From Rugamonas sp. A1-17 (GTDB lineage: Bacteria; Pseudomonadota; Gammaproteobacteria; Burkholderiales; Burkholderiaceae_D), in NCBI GenBank assembly GCA_025548565.1, contig JAJLPB010000002.1, forward strand, positions 682,001 to 746,000: a DNA stretch of 64,000 nucleotides, read 5' to 3'. Positions 55,777-64,000 of this stretch are shown here, one piece after another. The position numbers and the translations under genes are program-made. The notes under the pieces are model-generated. The model had not been told where the DNA came from. It saw only the letters and a program-made list of their open reading frames with translations, and ran no database searches. Every line of letters begins with the position of its first letter. Position 1 is the first letter of the stretch.

Positions 55777-58212
55777 GTGAAGACACCAGCAGCAAAGCCC
55801 CCCTCCAAGCGCATGCGCACCCTCGCGCACAGCATCGCCATCGCCTTCGCCGGCGGCGCGGCGCTCGCCGCCAATCCAGCCAATGCCGCCAACGACGACA
55901 TACAGAAAGTGGTCGTCACCGCGCAATCGCGCTCGCAGTCGGCGCAGGAAGTGCCGATCTCGATGGAGGTCATATCGGCCAAGGACATCCAGAACCTCGG
56001 CGCCAAAAACCTCGGTGATCTGAACGGCTACCTGCCCGGCCTGCAGGTGGACTCCACGCAAGCCACGCAGCCGGTGTTCGGCATACGCGGCGTGCAACCG
56101 GGCGATTTCGGCATCGGCACCGATACGCCGGTCGGCATTTATGTGGACGGCGTCTACACCGGCAAGACCGGCGGCGCGCTGATGAACTTCATCGACATCC
56201 AGCGCGTGGAAGTGCTGAAAGGGCCGCAAGGGACTCTGTTTGGCCGCAACAGCGCCGCCGGCGCGATCTCCGTCGTCACCAATGAACCGGACAGCAGCTT
56301 CGACATGGCCGGCCACGTCAAGGTGGGCAACTACAACCGCGCCAACATGGATGCGATGATCAATGTGCCGCTGGGCCAGGACACGGCCGCGCGCCTGGTG
56401 GTGGTGCGCGCCGCCAGCGACGGGTGGGTGCGCAACAGCGCCACCGGCACCCGCACCGGCGGCGACAACTCGTGGGCCACGCGGCTGTCGCTGAAGCAGA
56501 AGATCAAGGACGCCACGCTCAACCTCTCGTGGGAACACGAGCAGCTGCGCCAGCACGGCTGGCCGGCCTTCGGCGTGGTCAAGGACCCCACGCTGCCGCA
56601 GGGCGGCTACACCGGCGTCTACGATGCCGCCTACGTCGCCAACTTCGTCGATCCCCGCAAGGCGCCGCTGGAGAACGACACCGACGGTGCCGAGCGGCGC
56701 GTGTTCGACGGCGTGACGCTGCGCGCAGAACTGCCGCTGGGCGGCGTCACGCTGCATTCCACCACCGCCTTCCGCACCTTCTCCTCGTCCAACCTGACCG
56801 ACAACGACGGCACCAGCCGCGCGGACTTCCACCTGGCCACCGACGACCACAAGAACGCCTACAACTGGCAGCAGGAATTCAAACTGACCGGCAAGACCGA
56901 TAAGCTGGACTGGATCGCCGGCGTGAGCTTCTACGACAATCGCGAACGCCAGACCGCGTCCGCCATCGTCAACACCGCGACGCTGGACACCATCAGCCAG
57001 ATGCAGGGCGGCGCAGCCGATTTCGCCACGCTGTTCGGCGGCCTGGCGCAGGCCGGCGTGCCGGGCGTCGATGGCTCGTCGAATTTTACGTGGGGCGAAA
57101 ACACCTACAACAAGCTGCGCAGCCGCGCGGTGTCGATCTACGAAGACATCATCTGGCACGCCTCGCCATCCACCAACCTGACCGCCGGCGTACGCTGGAG
57201 CCGCGACCGCAAGACGATGCAGTGGTACGTGCCCGCGCGCCAGTCGCCGGAACTCGACCGCCTGCTCAACACCTACGGCCCCGCCGCGGGAATGGATGCC
57301 TCGGCCCTGCCGGCCAACGTGGTGTTCAGCGCCGCCGGACAGCTGGCCGCATCGCCGGTCAGCGCTTCGCACAGCTGGAGCGACTGGAGCCCGCGCGTGG
57401 TGGTCGATCATAAAGTGAGCGGCGACCTGCTGCTGTTTGCCTCGCTGTCGCAAGGCTACCAGGCCGGCGGCTTCAACGTCTTCACCCCGCCGAATCCGGC
57501 GTCGGCAGACGCCAAGGCGCGCGACCCGAGCTTCGCGCCCGAGAAGATGACCAACCTGGAGCTGGGCTTCAAGCTCTATGTCCCGAGCATCAAGGCCACG
57601 CTGAACGGCTCCCTGTTCGCCTACCGCTTCAAGAACCTGCAGGACATCAAGCTAGGCGGCAGCGGCGCCATCTCGACCTACAACATCGTCAGCAGCGACC
57701 AGCAGGCCAAAGGGCTGGACCTCGATGGCCGCATCCGCATCGCCCCTGGCCTCACGCTGTTCGCCGGTCTGGAACTGATCGACCAGACCTACCACCGCTA
57801 CCAGACCACCGGCGACGGCGGCGCGCCGCTGAACCTCTCCGGACAGCCGGTCGGCACGCCCGTCTTCAGCGGCATGGCCGGCATGAACGGTAGCTGGGAA
57901 GCGCCCGGCGGCAGGATCAGCGCGACGCTGCAAGGTAGCTACCACAGCAAATCGCGCTGCAATGACGACACGCGCGCCCTGCAATGCATGAACGCACCGG
58001 CCTTCCGCACCGGGGAAGCAGGCAGCAAGGCCGACCTGCGCCTGGCGTGGGACAACGCCAACGGCAAATTCGGCGTGGCGCTGTTGGTCAACAACCTGTT
58101 CGACAAGCGCTACGTCTACAACCTCGATGGCCAGACCAAAACGCTCGGCCTGCCGTACGCCAGCATCACCGCGCCACGCGCGATCGGATTGGAATTGAGG
58201 GGCAGCCTGTAA
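55777..58212 (+). CDS. TonB-dependent receptor (GTG start)
   Basis: An 811-residue outer-membrane transporter. Signal peptide (MRTLAHSIAIAFAGGAALA, after a short KTPAAKPPSK lead), TonB-box-like QKVVVTAQ, plug domain (EVPISMEVISAKDIQNLGAK; IYVDGVYTGKTGGAL; RVEVLKGPQGTLFGRNSAAG), then a 22-strand barrel ending ELRGSL. This is the VVVTAQ-type receptor common in sphingomonads and other degraders of hydrophobic compounds. The GTG at 55777 follows GGGAGATATC. Divergent from FMO; likely brings in the same substrate. Confidence 0.94.
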   Translation: MKTPAAKPPSKRMRTLAHSIAIAFAGGAALAANPANAANDDIQKVVVTAQSRSQSAQEVPISMEVISAKDIQNLGAKNLGDLNGYLPGLQVDSTQATQPVFGIRGVQPGDFGIGTDTPVGIYVDGVYTGKTGGALMNFIDIQRVEVLKGPQGTLFGRNSAAGAISVVTNEPDSSFDMAGHVKVGNYNRANMDAMINVPLGQDTAARLVVVRAASDGWVRNSATGTRTGGDNSWATRLSLKQKIKDATLNLSWEHEQLRQHGWPAFGVVKDPTLPQGGYTGVYDAAYVANFVDPRKAPLENDTDGAERRVFDGVTLRAELPLGGVTLHSTTAFRTFSSSNLTDNDGTSRADFHLATDDHKNAYNWQQEFKLTGKTDKLDWIAGVSFYDNRERQTASAIVNTATLDTISQMQGGAADFATLFGGLAQAGVPGVDGSSNFTWGENTYNKLRSRAVSIYEDIIWHASPSTNLTAGVRWSRDRKTMQWYVPARQSPELDRLLNTYGPAAGMDASALPANVVFSAAGQLAASPVSASHSWSDWSPRVVVDHKVSGDLLLFASLSQGYQAGGFNVFTPPNPASADAKARDPSFAPEKMTNLELGFKLYVPSIKATLNGSLFAYRFKNLQDIKLGGSGAISTYNIVSSDQQAKGLDLDGRIRIAPGLTLFAGLELIDQTYHRYQTTGDGGAPLNLSGQPVGTPVFSGMAGMNGSWEAPGGRISATLQGSYHSKSRCNDDTRALQCMNAPAFRTGEAGSKADLRLAWDNANGKFGVALLVNNLFDKRYVYNLDGQTKTLGLPYASITAPRAIGLELRGSL

Positions 58213-58251
58213 GGGACGACGGGCGCGCGGCAAGCAGGCCGCCGCCCGTCG

Positions 58252-58752
58252 TTATTGAGGAGTTCTTGTAGCAGCCCTGGCGATATCGATTCCGAGAGCC
58301 GCTTTGCGCAGCCGGCCATGTCGCCGCAGATGATCGAAGGCCGCCCGCGTGTCATACATCAGCTGATAATGATAGTAGTTGATCTGTTCCAGCACGGCTC
58401 CCAGCAGCAGGCCTATGGCCCATTGCATATCGGCTTCAGAAAACGACCCATGCCCCAGAACCGCAAACATGCAGACGATGGCGATAAAGTTCGACCATTT
58501 AAATCCACGGAAGAGCCGATAGAACCAGGCAGGGAAAGCTGCCGCTCCCGTGATAGCCCGCAGCTTGAGATGCCAATACAGCGTGCCTTGTACCAGAATA
58601 TAAACCAATATGCTCAACGCGGCGATGCGCATACCCCACGCGATCCCACCGCCGTTGTCCCACCACTTCCAGATAATCACCGCCGGCAGAACGACCGCCG
58701 CCAAAGCCTCGCGGCTGCGAAGGTATCGCAGGCGATCAATCACGCCAGTCAA
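58252..58752 (-). CDS. Hypothetical four-helix membrane protein
   Basis: A 166-residue protein of unknown function, with about four membrane helices (EALAAVVLPAVIIWKWW; ILVYILVQGTLYW; FIAIVCMFAVLGHGS; AIGLLLGAVLEQINYY) and a basic C-terminus. The start is a TTG at 58752 overlapping the upstream gene stop (TTGA), so it is coupled to the DUF4844-like gene; the GTG at codon 4 is an alternative. Lower GC than the flanks. Confidence 0.6.
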   Translation of the reverse strand: MTGVIDRLRYLRSREALAAVVLPAVIIWKWWDNGGGIAWGMRIAALSILVYILVQGTLYWHLKLRAITGAAAFPAWFYRLFRGFKWSNFIAIVCMFAVLGHGSFSEADMQWAIGLLLGAVLEQINYYHYQLMYDTRAAFDHLRRHGRLRKAALGIDIARAATRTPQ

Positions 58753-59114
58753 ATTCCACCCAGGTAGGCGGCAAGCAGGCCATCCGAACTTTCGATACCT
58801 AAAACATCCATGACGGTCTCCAGCTCGGTGCCGAAATGCTCGCGTGCCTCGGTGTCCTCGTTCTCAACCAACTTTAACGACCGCTGGAATTCCGTGAGAA
58901 CCCAGAGCTTGGATGGATTGGCCTGGACGCCCTCAATCAATCGAACCAGCAAATCATTGAGGACAGCTGACAGGCGCGCCTTCTCATCGGCCGTATTTTC
59001 TCCCGGAAGAGAGTCAAACTTTTCCACTACCCTGAGGATGTGCAACTTCGTCACCGTCGTATCATCAAACTCGATGGGCGCATCAATAACTTCGGCGAGG
59101 GGGTCATAAATCAT
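58749..59114 (-). CDS. DUF4844-like small protein
   Basis: A 121-residue soluble protein; VLNDLLVRLIEGVQANPSKL, VLTEFQRSLKLV and the ending VMDVLGIESSDGLLAAYLGG match what I recall of the DUF4844 family, so the family call is from memory. Function unknown. Start ATG at 59114 (family start MIYDPLAEV); the reading from 59180 adds an unlikely basic tail. Coupled to the membrane protein downstream. Confidence 0.65.
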   Translation of the reverse strand: MIYDPLAEVIDAPIEFDDTTVTKLHILRVVEKFDSLPGENTADEKARLSAVLNDLLVRLIEGVQANPSKLWVLTEFQRSLKLVENEDTEAREHFGTELETVMDVLGIESSDGLLAAYLGGI

Positions 59115-59145
59115 ATGGAATTTCAGTTTTCTATTTAGAGGATTA

Positions 59146-59778
59146 CTATTCAACCAGCACCGCCGTCGACCACGGCGCAAGCACGGTCCAGCTCAGACGC
59201 TCGTACAGCGCGCGCCCGGCTTCTGTTGCGACCAGCAGCCGCTCTGTGACACCGGCCTTCTCAGCGACGGCATCCAGATGCTGCATCACGACGCTACCAA
59301 GGCCAAGCCGGCGATGGGCTTCCTCGGTGATGATCTGGTCAAACACAGCGCTGCCCGCGTGCACCGCGATGCGGCCTGACGCGGCCAACGCGCCGCTGGC
59401 GTGGATAACGCGCGCGATGTATCCACCATGTTCGGCATCCACCGATACGTCGTAACCCGACGGTAAAGTCGCCTTGCCTGGTGTGGCCGCCGGGCCGTAC
59501 ATGAAATATCCGAGACCTTCAATTTTCCAGGGCTCCGGAAGTGCGGCCCGCATAATATCAGGCGCAACCGCCGCCTTCAAAAAAATACGTGGTGCGGATA
59601 TTTGCGCGGCGCAGGCTTTCAATGCTGGTCCCGCGTCGACGAACACATGACGGCGCAATTCCCCAGCACTGCCAACCTCCACGCACAATCCGCCGGAATG
59701 ATTGGAAGGCAGCGACAGGCCGCGAGCCAGGCTGCGGCCTGTGAGCCAACGCTCAATCAGGGCTAAATTCAAGTTCAT
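59146..59778 (-). CDS. GNAT-domain protein
   Basis: A 210-residue protein. The C-terminal part is a GNAT acyl-CoA fold with motif A in QIITEEAHRRLGLGSVVMQHL; the N-terminal 100 residues are unrelated to any domain I recognise but include GLCVEVGSAGELRRHVFVDAG. Acceptor unknown. Member of the small lower-GC group. Confidence 0.8.
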   Translation of the reverse strand: MNLNLALIERWLTGRSLARGLSLPSNHSGGLCVEVGSAGELRRHVFVDAGPALKACAAQISAPRIFLKAAVAPDIMRAALPEPWKIEGLGYFMYGPAATPGKATLPSGYDVSVDAEHGGYIARVIHASGALAASGRIAVHAGSAVFDQIITEEAHRRLGLGSVVMQHLDAVAEKAGVTERLLVATEAGRALYERLSWTVLAPWSTAVLVE

Positions 59779-59798
59779 AGTGCTCTTTACGGTCCTCT

Positions 59799-60332
59799 CT
59801 ACTTCGGTTGGGATTGGAAGAACATCACAAGGTCGCGAACCGTCTTAACCTTACCGAAATACGGATTAGCGCTTGCATCATCAAGGCTTCTACCTGTGCG
59901 TTGTTCGACCTCTTGCGCGATGTCCATGTCCAAGTCGTCGTCATCAAGATGAATATCCTCTTTCAGCCTGTCCGATGCCCGTACAGGAAATGCAGGAGAA
60001 ACATCTGTAAGGTGAGATTGGAGCTGCTCATATACGGCGCGAACGATCCAGGTGTCTACCTGTCGCGTGTCAAAGTCCCGGGCGAAGTCGCAAATCGATT
60101 CCCCCTCTCGCTCTGCGGCAAGGCAACGAAGATGTTCCGCATTGCGCTTGATCTCTCCGCGCGCCGAAAGGACGACTCCACAAAACAGCAGCACGAAAAC
60201 CGCAGCACCAACTGGCGCGGTAACGACAACATAAAAGAACCCGGCAACAAGGCCTGCTAAACAGATCCAGAGCTTGAAGCCTGTTTTTCTGCGGAGGTAC
60301 TTGGGCATGTGCCGTGAAGCGGGGTTGCGCAT
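59799..60332 (-). CDS. Hypothetical two-helix membrane protein with ACP-like C-terminal segment
   Basis: A 177-residue protein. Two adjacent membrane helices (LWICLAGLVAGFFYVVV; GAAVFVLLFCGVVL) near residues 19-55, then a soluble acidic part whose last 60 residues (SDRLKEDIHLDDDDLDMDIA; SANPYFGKVKTVRDLVMFF) look like an acyl-carrier-protein helix bundle, but without the phosphopantetheine Ser in a DSL motif. Start is uncertain (60332 or 60308). About 50% GC, well below the window. Confidence 0.5.
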   Translation of the reverse strand: MRNPASRHMPKYLRRKTGFKLWICLAGLVAGFFYVVVTAPVGAAVFVLLFCGVVLSARGEIKRNAEHLRCLAAEREGESICDFARDFDTRQVDTWIVRAVYEQLQSHLTDVSPAFPVRASDRLKEDIHLDDDDLDMDIAQEVEQRTGRSLDDASANPYFGKVKTVRDLVMFFQSQPK

Positions 60333-60383
60333 TATATGGAAACTTAAAACATTATCTAAAATGCATTATGCCATAGTGCGCCG

Positions 60384-61946
60384 TCACAGCTGTTCCGGAT
60401 AGCCGGTGATGTCGGCGATCTCCTGGTACATCGGCTGCAGCTGCTTGTACATGTTCAGGTACACGCGCCGATACAGCTTGTCGTAGATCTGCCGGTTCGC
60501 CTCGATCGGATGGAACACGCGTCCCGGCCGCGTCATCGCGCGCGTCGCGGTATCGAAGTCCTTGTGCAGCCCCAGCCCCGCCGCCACCGAGATGGCCGCG
60601 CCAAGTCCCGACGTCTCGTACACATGCGCGCGCGCCGCGGGAAGGCCGAAGATATCGGCCGTCAACTGCATCGCCGCGTCGCTCTGCGAACCGCCGCCGG
60701 CCACGCGCAGCTCCGTCACCGGCACGCCGCCGCGCTTCTCGATGCGCTCCCGCCCCTCGCGCAGCGCGTAGGCCAGGCCTTCGAGGATCGCCCGGTACAT
60801 ATGGGCGCGCGTGTGAACGTCGCCGAAACCGATCATCGCCCCTTTGGCCTCCGGCCCCGGCGTCTTGATGCCAGGACTCCAGTAAGGCTGCAGCATCAGC
60901 CCCATCGAACCGGGCGGCACCTCGTTCACCAGCAGATCGAACATCGCCTCCGGCGACGTGCCCTGCTCCGCGCCGGCCATCCGCTCGAAGTGCCCGAACT
61001 GCTCCTTGAACCAGTTCACCATCCAGTAGCCGCGGAAGATCTGCACCTCCGTGCTGTACGCGCCCGGAATGGCCGCCGGATAAGGCGGTATCAAGGGCGT
61101 GACCTCGACATATTTTTTGGTGGTGGTGTTGATGGTCGCCGTGGTGCCATAGCTCAGGCAAGCGATATGCGGCTCCAGCGCGCCCGCGCCGATCACCTCG
61201 CAGGCCTTGTCGGCGGCGGCGGCCACCAGCGGCGTGCCTTCCGGGATGCCGGTCGCCTCGGCGGCGGCGGGGGTGACCGCGCCGATCACCGTGCCCGGCG
61301 CCACCAGCTCCGGCAGCATCTCCGGCCGAATAGCCAGTGCTTCCCATTTCCAGTCGCGCGCATCGGCCCACTTGTGGCGCTTGTAATCGAACGGCAGGTA
61401 CGCCACCTGCGAACCGATGGAATCGACATGCCGCCCGCACAAGCGGAAATTCAGGAAGCCCGACAGCAGCAGATACTTGTCGGTCCTGGCCCAGATGTCC
61501 GGCTGGTACTCGGCGATCCAGTTGATCTCCGCCTCGCGCCGGAAGTACTCGATGGTGCCGGACACGCGCGCCAGCTTGAACGCCGTGCGCCACAAAAAAC
61601 TCAGCGGCTTCTGCTTGCCCACACGGCGCTGGTCCAGCCACGTGATCGCCGGCCGCAGCACATTGCCGTCGCGGTCCAGGTTGACCACCGTGCCGCGCTG
61701 CGTGGTCACCGCCACGCCCTTGACGGACGAACGGGGAATATCGGTGGAGCCCCACAGCTGCTGGCACGCCTGGCCAACCGCCTTCCAATAGCCGTCCGCG
61801 TCATGCTCGGCCCAGCCGGGATGATCGGAGAAGTAGGCCTGCAAATGCACCTGCGCCTTGGCGGCCAGGTTGCCGTTCAAATCGAACAGCAAGGCACGCA
61901 CGCTCTGGGTGCCATTGTCGATGGAAAGAAGGTATTGATCGGCCAT
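60384..61946 (-). CDS. FGGY-family carbohydrate kinase (glycerol kinase-like)
   Basis: A 520-residue ATP-dependent kinase for a polyol or sugar. N-terminal phosphate loop LSIDNGTQSVRALLFDLNG; middle VTTQRGTVVNLDRDG and ITWLDQRR; C-terminal adenosine motif VAGGGSQSDAAMQLTADI. Sequence lies in the FGGY family, and the neighbouring glpD-type gene suggests glycerol or a related three-carbon alcohol, though other pentitols are possible. 31 nt after glpD. Confidence 0.92.
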   Translation of the reverse strand: MADQYLLSIDNGTQSVRALLFDLNGNLAAKAQVHLQAYFSDHPGWAEHDADGYWKAVGQACQQLWGSTDIPRSSVKGVAVTTQRGTVVNLDRDGNVLRPAITWLDQRRVGKQKPLSFLWRTAFKLARVSGTIEYFRREAEINWIAEYQPDIWARTDKYLLLSGFLNFRLCGRHVDSIGSQVAYLPFDYKRHKWADARDWKWEALAIRPEMLPELVAPGTVIGAVTPAAAEATGIPEGTPLVAAAADKACEVIGAGALEPHIACLSYGTTATINTTTKKYVEVTPLIPPYPAAIPGAYSTEVQIFRGYWMVNWFKEQFGHFERMAGAEQGTSPEAMFDLLVNEVPPGSMGLMLQPYWSPGIKTPGPEAKGAMIGFGDVHTRAHMYRAILEGLAYALREGRERIEKRGGVPVTELRVAGGGSQSDAAMQLTADIFGLPAARAHVYETSGLGAAISVAAGLGLHKDFDTATRAMTRPGRVFHPIEANRQIYDKLYRRVYLNMYKQLQPMYQEIADITGYPEQL

Positions 61947-61977
61947 GTCGCTCTAGTCTCGTGATGTCTGCCCGTAC

Positions 61978-63579
61978 TTATGCGGGCAGACTGTAATGGG
62001 TATTCCATAATGCCAGATATGCGGCCTGCTCGGCATCCCAGCGTTCGTCGCTCCAGCCCAGCTCCGGCTGGCAGATGGCGCGCAGGCGGCCGAGTATCTC
62101 CACGCCGCCGCCGCGCAGCTGGATGCCGATGCGGCTGCGGCGCAGCAGCAGGTCTTCCAGCTTCTGTATAGATTCGCAGCGCGCCGCCCAACGCAGCTGC
62201 GCCCAGATGGTTTCCGTGCCGGCGATCAGCGCCAGCTCGCCCGGCTGCGCGGCGGCCACCAGCTGCTGTGCCAATGCGCCGTACCGCCCTTGCAGACGCC
62301 GCGCCTGGCCCGCCGGCAGCAGACGCTGATAGCACAAGACGGGCGTAGCGGCCATGCCGAACACCGGCTGCGGCTCCAGCTTGTCGCGCCAGTCCGGCAG
62401 CAACGTGGCCGCCAGCTTCAGCGCGTCGAGCGCGATCACGCGGAAAGTGGTCAACTTGCCGCCGGTGACGGTCAGCAGGCCATCCTCCAGCCACAGCGCA
62501 TGGTCGCGTCCCTCCTTCGACGGATCGGCCTTGCCGCTGTCGATCACGGGCCGCACGCCCGCATAGCTGGCGATCAGGTCGCGCTCCTGCAAATCCAGTT
62601 GCGGGAACTGATCGTGCAAAGCCGCCATCAGGTAATCGACTTCGGCGCGCGTGATGGCCGCCTCGTTCGACAAGTCCCCCTTGTGGTCGACGTCCGTCGT
62701 GCCGACCAGCGTCACGCCCTCCCACGGGTAGGCGAACACCGGGCGGCCGTCTTGCGGATGCATCAAACTGATCGCCTGCGCCAGCGGCAAGCGCCAGGCC
62801 GGCAACACCAGATGGCTGCCGCGCAAGGGCCGCAGTCGTGGCTTGGCGCCGCGCGCCGCCGCATCGCCCTGCGTGCGCAGGCCATCCGCCCAGGCGCCTG
62901 TGGCGCTGATCACCAGCCGCGCGCGCACCTCATGCTGCGCGCCGCTCAGGCCATCGCGCACCCGCACACCGCGCACGCCGCCGTCGGTTCGCAGCAGCGA
63001 TTCCACCGCCATGTAATTGACCGCCACGCCGCCATGCTGCTGCGCCTCCTGCAGCACCCGCATAACGAGCCGCGCATCGTCCGTCTTGGCGTCGGTATAA
63101 ACCATGCCGCCCTTCAGGCCAACGGTCGACACGTTCGGCGCCAGCGCCTTGAACTCGTTCAGGCCGAAGTAGTGGCGCGCCTTCTGCCCCGCCATCCGGT
63201 CGTAGATCGCCAGCCCAAGCAGGAACATGCGCTTGCCCGGCTTGCGGCCCTCAAACTCGCCGAACGCAAAACTCTGCGGCTCCACCAGCCCCGCAGCCTG
63301 CTGCAGCAAGTGCTGCCGCTCCTGCACCGACTCCCGCGTCAACGCGAACTGGCCTTCCTTCAGATAGCGCAAGCCGCCATGCACCAGCTTAGACGACCGG
63401 CTCGACGTACCCCAGGCAAAATCCCGCTGCTCCACCAGCAGCGCCTTCAAACCACGCCGCGACGCCTCCAGCAAGATACCCGCCCCGGTAATGCCGCCGC
63501 CGATCACGATCAGATCCCACTCGCGCGCCAGCGCCTCCGGCAGGCCGGCACGCCCGCCGCTACGCCACAGCGCCGTCAT
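61978..63579 (-). CDS. glpD: FAD-dependent glycerol-3-phosphate dehydrogenase/oxidase
   Basis: A 533-residue membrane-associated flavoenzyme that oxidises glycerol-3-phosphate to DHAP. FAD Rossmann motif DLIVIGGGITGAGILLEAS; SSRSSKLVHGGLRYLKEG is characteristic of GlpD; DAO-family core and C-terminal domain (RWAARCESIQKLEDLLLRRS). The ATG overlaps the upstream FAD-oxidase stop by 4 nt (63576-63579), so the two are coupled. Confidence 0.96.
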   Translation of the reverse strand: MTALWRSGGRAGLPEALAREWDLIVIGGGITGAGILLEASRRGLKALLVEQRDFAWGTSSRSSKLVHGGLRYLKEGQFALTRESVQERQHLLQQAAGLVEPQSFAFGEFEGRKPGKRMFLLGLAIYDRMAGQKARHYFGLNEFKALAPNVSTVGLKGGMVYTDAKTDDARLVMRVLQEAQQHGGVAVNYMAVESLLRTDGGVRGVRVRDGLSGAQHEVRARLVISATGAWADGLRTQGDAAARGAKPRLRPLRGSHLVLPAWRLPLAQAISLMHPQDGRPVFAYPWEGVTLVGTTDVDHKGDLSNEAAITRAEVDYLMAALHDQFPQLDLQERDLIASYAGVRPVIDSGKADPSKEGRDHALWLEDGLLTVTGGKLTTFRVIALDALKLAATLLPDWRDKLEPQPVFGMAATPVLCYQRLLPAGQARRLQGRYGALAQQLVAAAQPGELALIAGTETIWAQLRWAARCESIQKLEDLLLRRSRIGIQLRGGGVEILGRLRAICQPELGWSDERWDAEQAAYLALWNTHYSLPA

Positions 63580-64000
63580 GGCAGCAGCTTCCCGGGATTC
63601 ATGATCTGCTGCGGATCGAAGTGCGCAAACAGCGCCTGCATCGCCGACAACCCCAGCTCGCCCTTCTCCGCCACCAGATACGGAGCATGGTCGCTGCCTA
63701 CGCCGTGCTGATGGCTGATGGTGCCGCCGTTCTCCACGATCGCCATGCTGACCGCGTGCTTGAGCGTGCGCCAGCGCGCCAGGTCATGTTCGTAATTGCC
63801 GGCCAGCCGGTACACAAACGTCGTATAAACGCTGGCGCCCTGTGCGTAAAGGTGCGACAGGTGCGTATAAGCGTGTACCTGCTCGCCGTGCTGCGCCAAC
63901 GCCTCGGCGGCAGCCGCCTCCACCGCCCGCATCATGGCGCCGACGCGCGGCCAGTCCACCGCCGTCTCCACCGTATCGATCGCGTAGCCGTGCTGCCAGG
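63576..64000 (-). CDS. FAD-binding oxidase, C-terminal part (AGPS-like; 5' end outside window)
   Basis: The visible 141 residues are the C-terminal substrate domain of a VAO-type flavoprotein. GYAIDTVETAVDWPRV and GTISHQHGVGSDHAPYL resemble alkylglycerone-phosphate synthase and glycolate-oxidase relatives, and LAQHGEQVHAYTHLSHLY carries the conserved His/Tyr region; IMNPGKLLP is a usual family ending. The frame is open to 64000. With glpD and the FGGY kinase it forms one operon, so it may act on a three-carbon phosphate or ether-lipid intermediate. Confidence 0.85.
   Translation of the reverse strand, partial: WQHGYAIDTVETAVDWPRVGAMMRAVEAAAAEALAQHGEQVHAYTHLSHLYAQGASVYTTFVYRLAGNYEHDLARWRTLKHAVSMAIVENGGTISHQHGVGSDHAPYLVAEKGELGLSAMQALFAHFDPQQIMNPGKLLP

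Overview
This 64 kb window is GC-rich bacterial chromosome, very probably from an Oxalobacteraceae betaproteobacterium of the Massilia/Duganella/Janthinobacterium group. That placement is inferred from the betaproteobacterial flhDC-motAB-che supercluster, a PEP-CTERM protein, a DUF3460 gene beside scpA-panC, a polyhydroxybutyrate-type depolymerase, and generic porins with TonB-dependent uptake. I found no rRNA, tRNA, CRISPR array, insertion sequence or prophage.

Layout. 1-2.0 kb: end of metG and a GNAT acetyltransferase. 2.0-11.1 kb: a minus-strand group (DUF1445/D-glutamate-cyclase-like protein, MFS carrier, fused HyuA-HyuB/5-oxoprolinase-type protein, porin, NTF2-like protein, cache protein) facing a LysR regulator; this reads as a 5-oxoproline or hydantoin-type catabolic module. 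11.2-17.5 kb: secreted PHB-depolymerase-type esterase, a three-part flavin/iron-sulfur oxidoreductase, GST with a divergent LysR gene, and an EamA exporter. 17.7-20.2 kb: DUF3460-scpA-panC and a small coiled-coil membrane protein. 20.3-34.7 kb: a continuous minus-strand motility and chemotaxis block, in transcription order flhD, flhC, membrane methyltransferase, motA, motB, CheZ-like protein, cheY, cheA, cheW, MCP, cheR, cheD, cheB, cheY, cheZ, HDOD protein. Its 600-nt leader holds two sigma-28-type promoters, a perfect palindrome and a terminator. 35.2-43.0 kb: kynU-kynA, an RBBP9-type hydrolase, a CHRD/PEP-CTERM protein, a CocE-type hydrolase and htpG with a sigma-32 promoter. 43.1-49.3 kb: a MocR regulator divergent from an EamA transporter, RidA, a PLP aminotransferase and a REC-PAS-GGDEF cyclase. 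49.3-58.2 kb: MFS, AraC-type regulator, SDR, aldehyde dehydrogenase, flavin monooxygenase and a TonB-dependent receptor, which look like one uptake-plus-oxidation module. 58.3-60.3 kb: a lower-GC group of poorly characterised small genes. 60.4-64.0 kb: FGGY kinase, FAD glycerol-3-phosphate dehydrogenase and an AGPS-like FAD oxidase in one operon that runs off the window.

The most promising observations are the flhDC leader and the proteins tied to it (a membrane methyltransferase translationally coupled to flhC, a second CheZ-like phosphatase, shared C-terminal peptides and GYGFF repeats in CheA), the D-glutamate-cyclase/5-oxoprolinase module, the FMO-ALDH-SDR-TonB module, and a REP-like palindromic element read as part of a transporter's N-terminus. 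All functions are assigned from sequence reading alone; no database search was possible.
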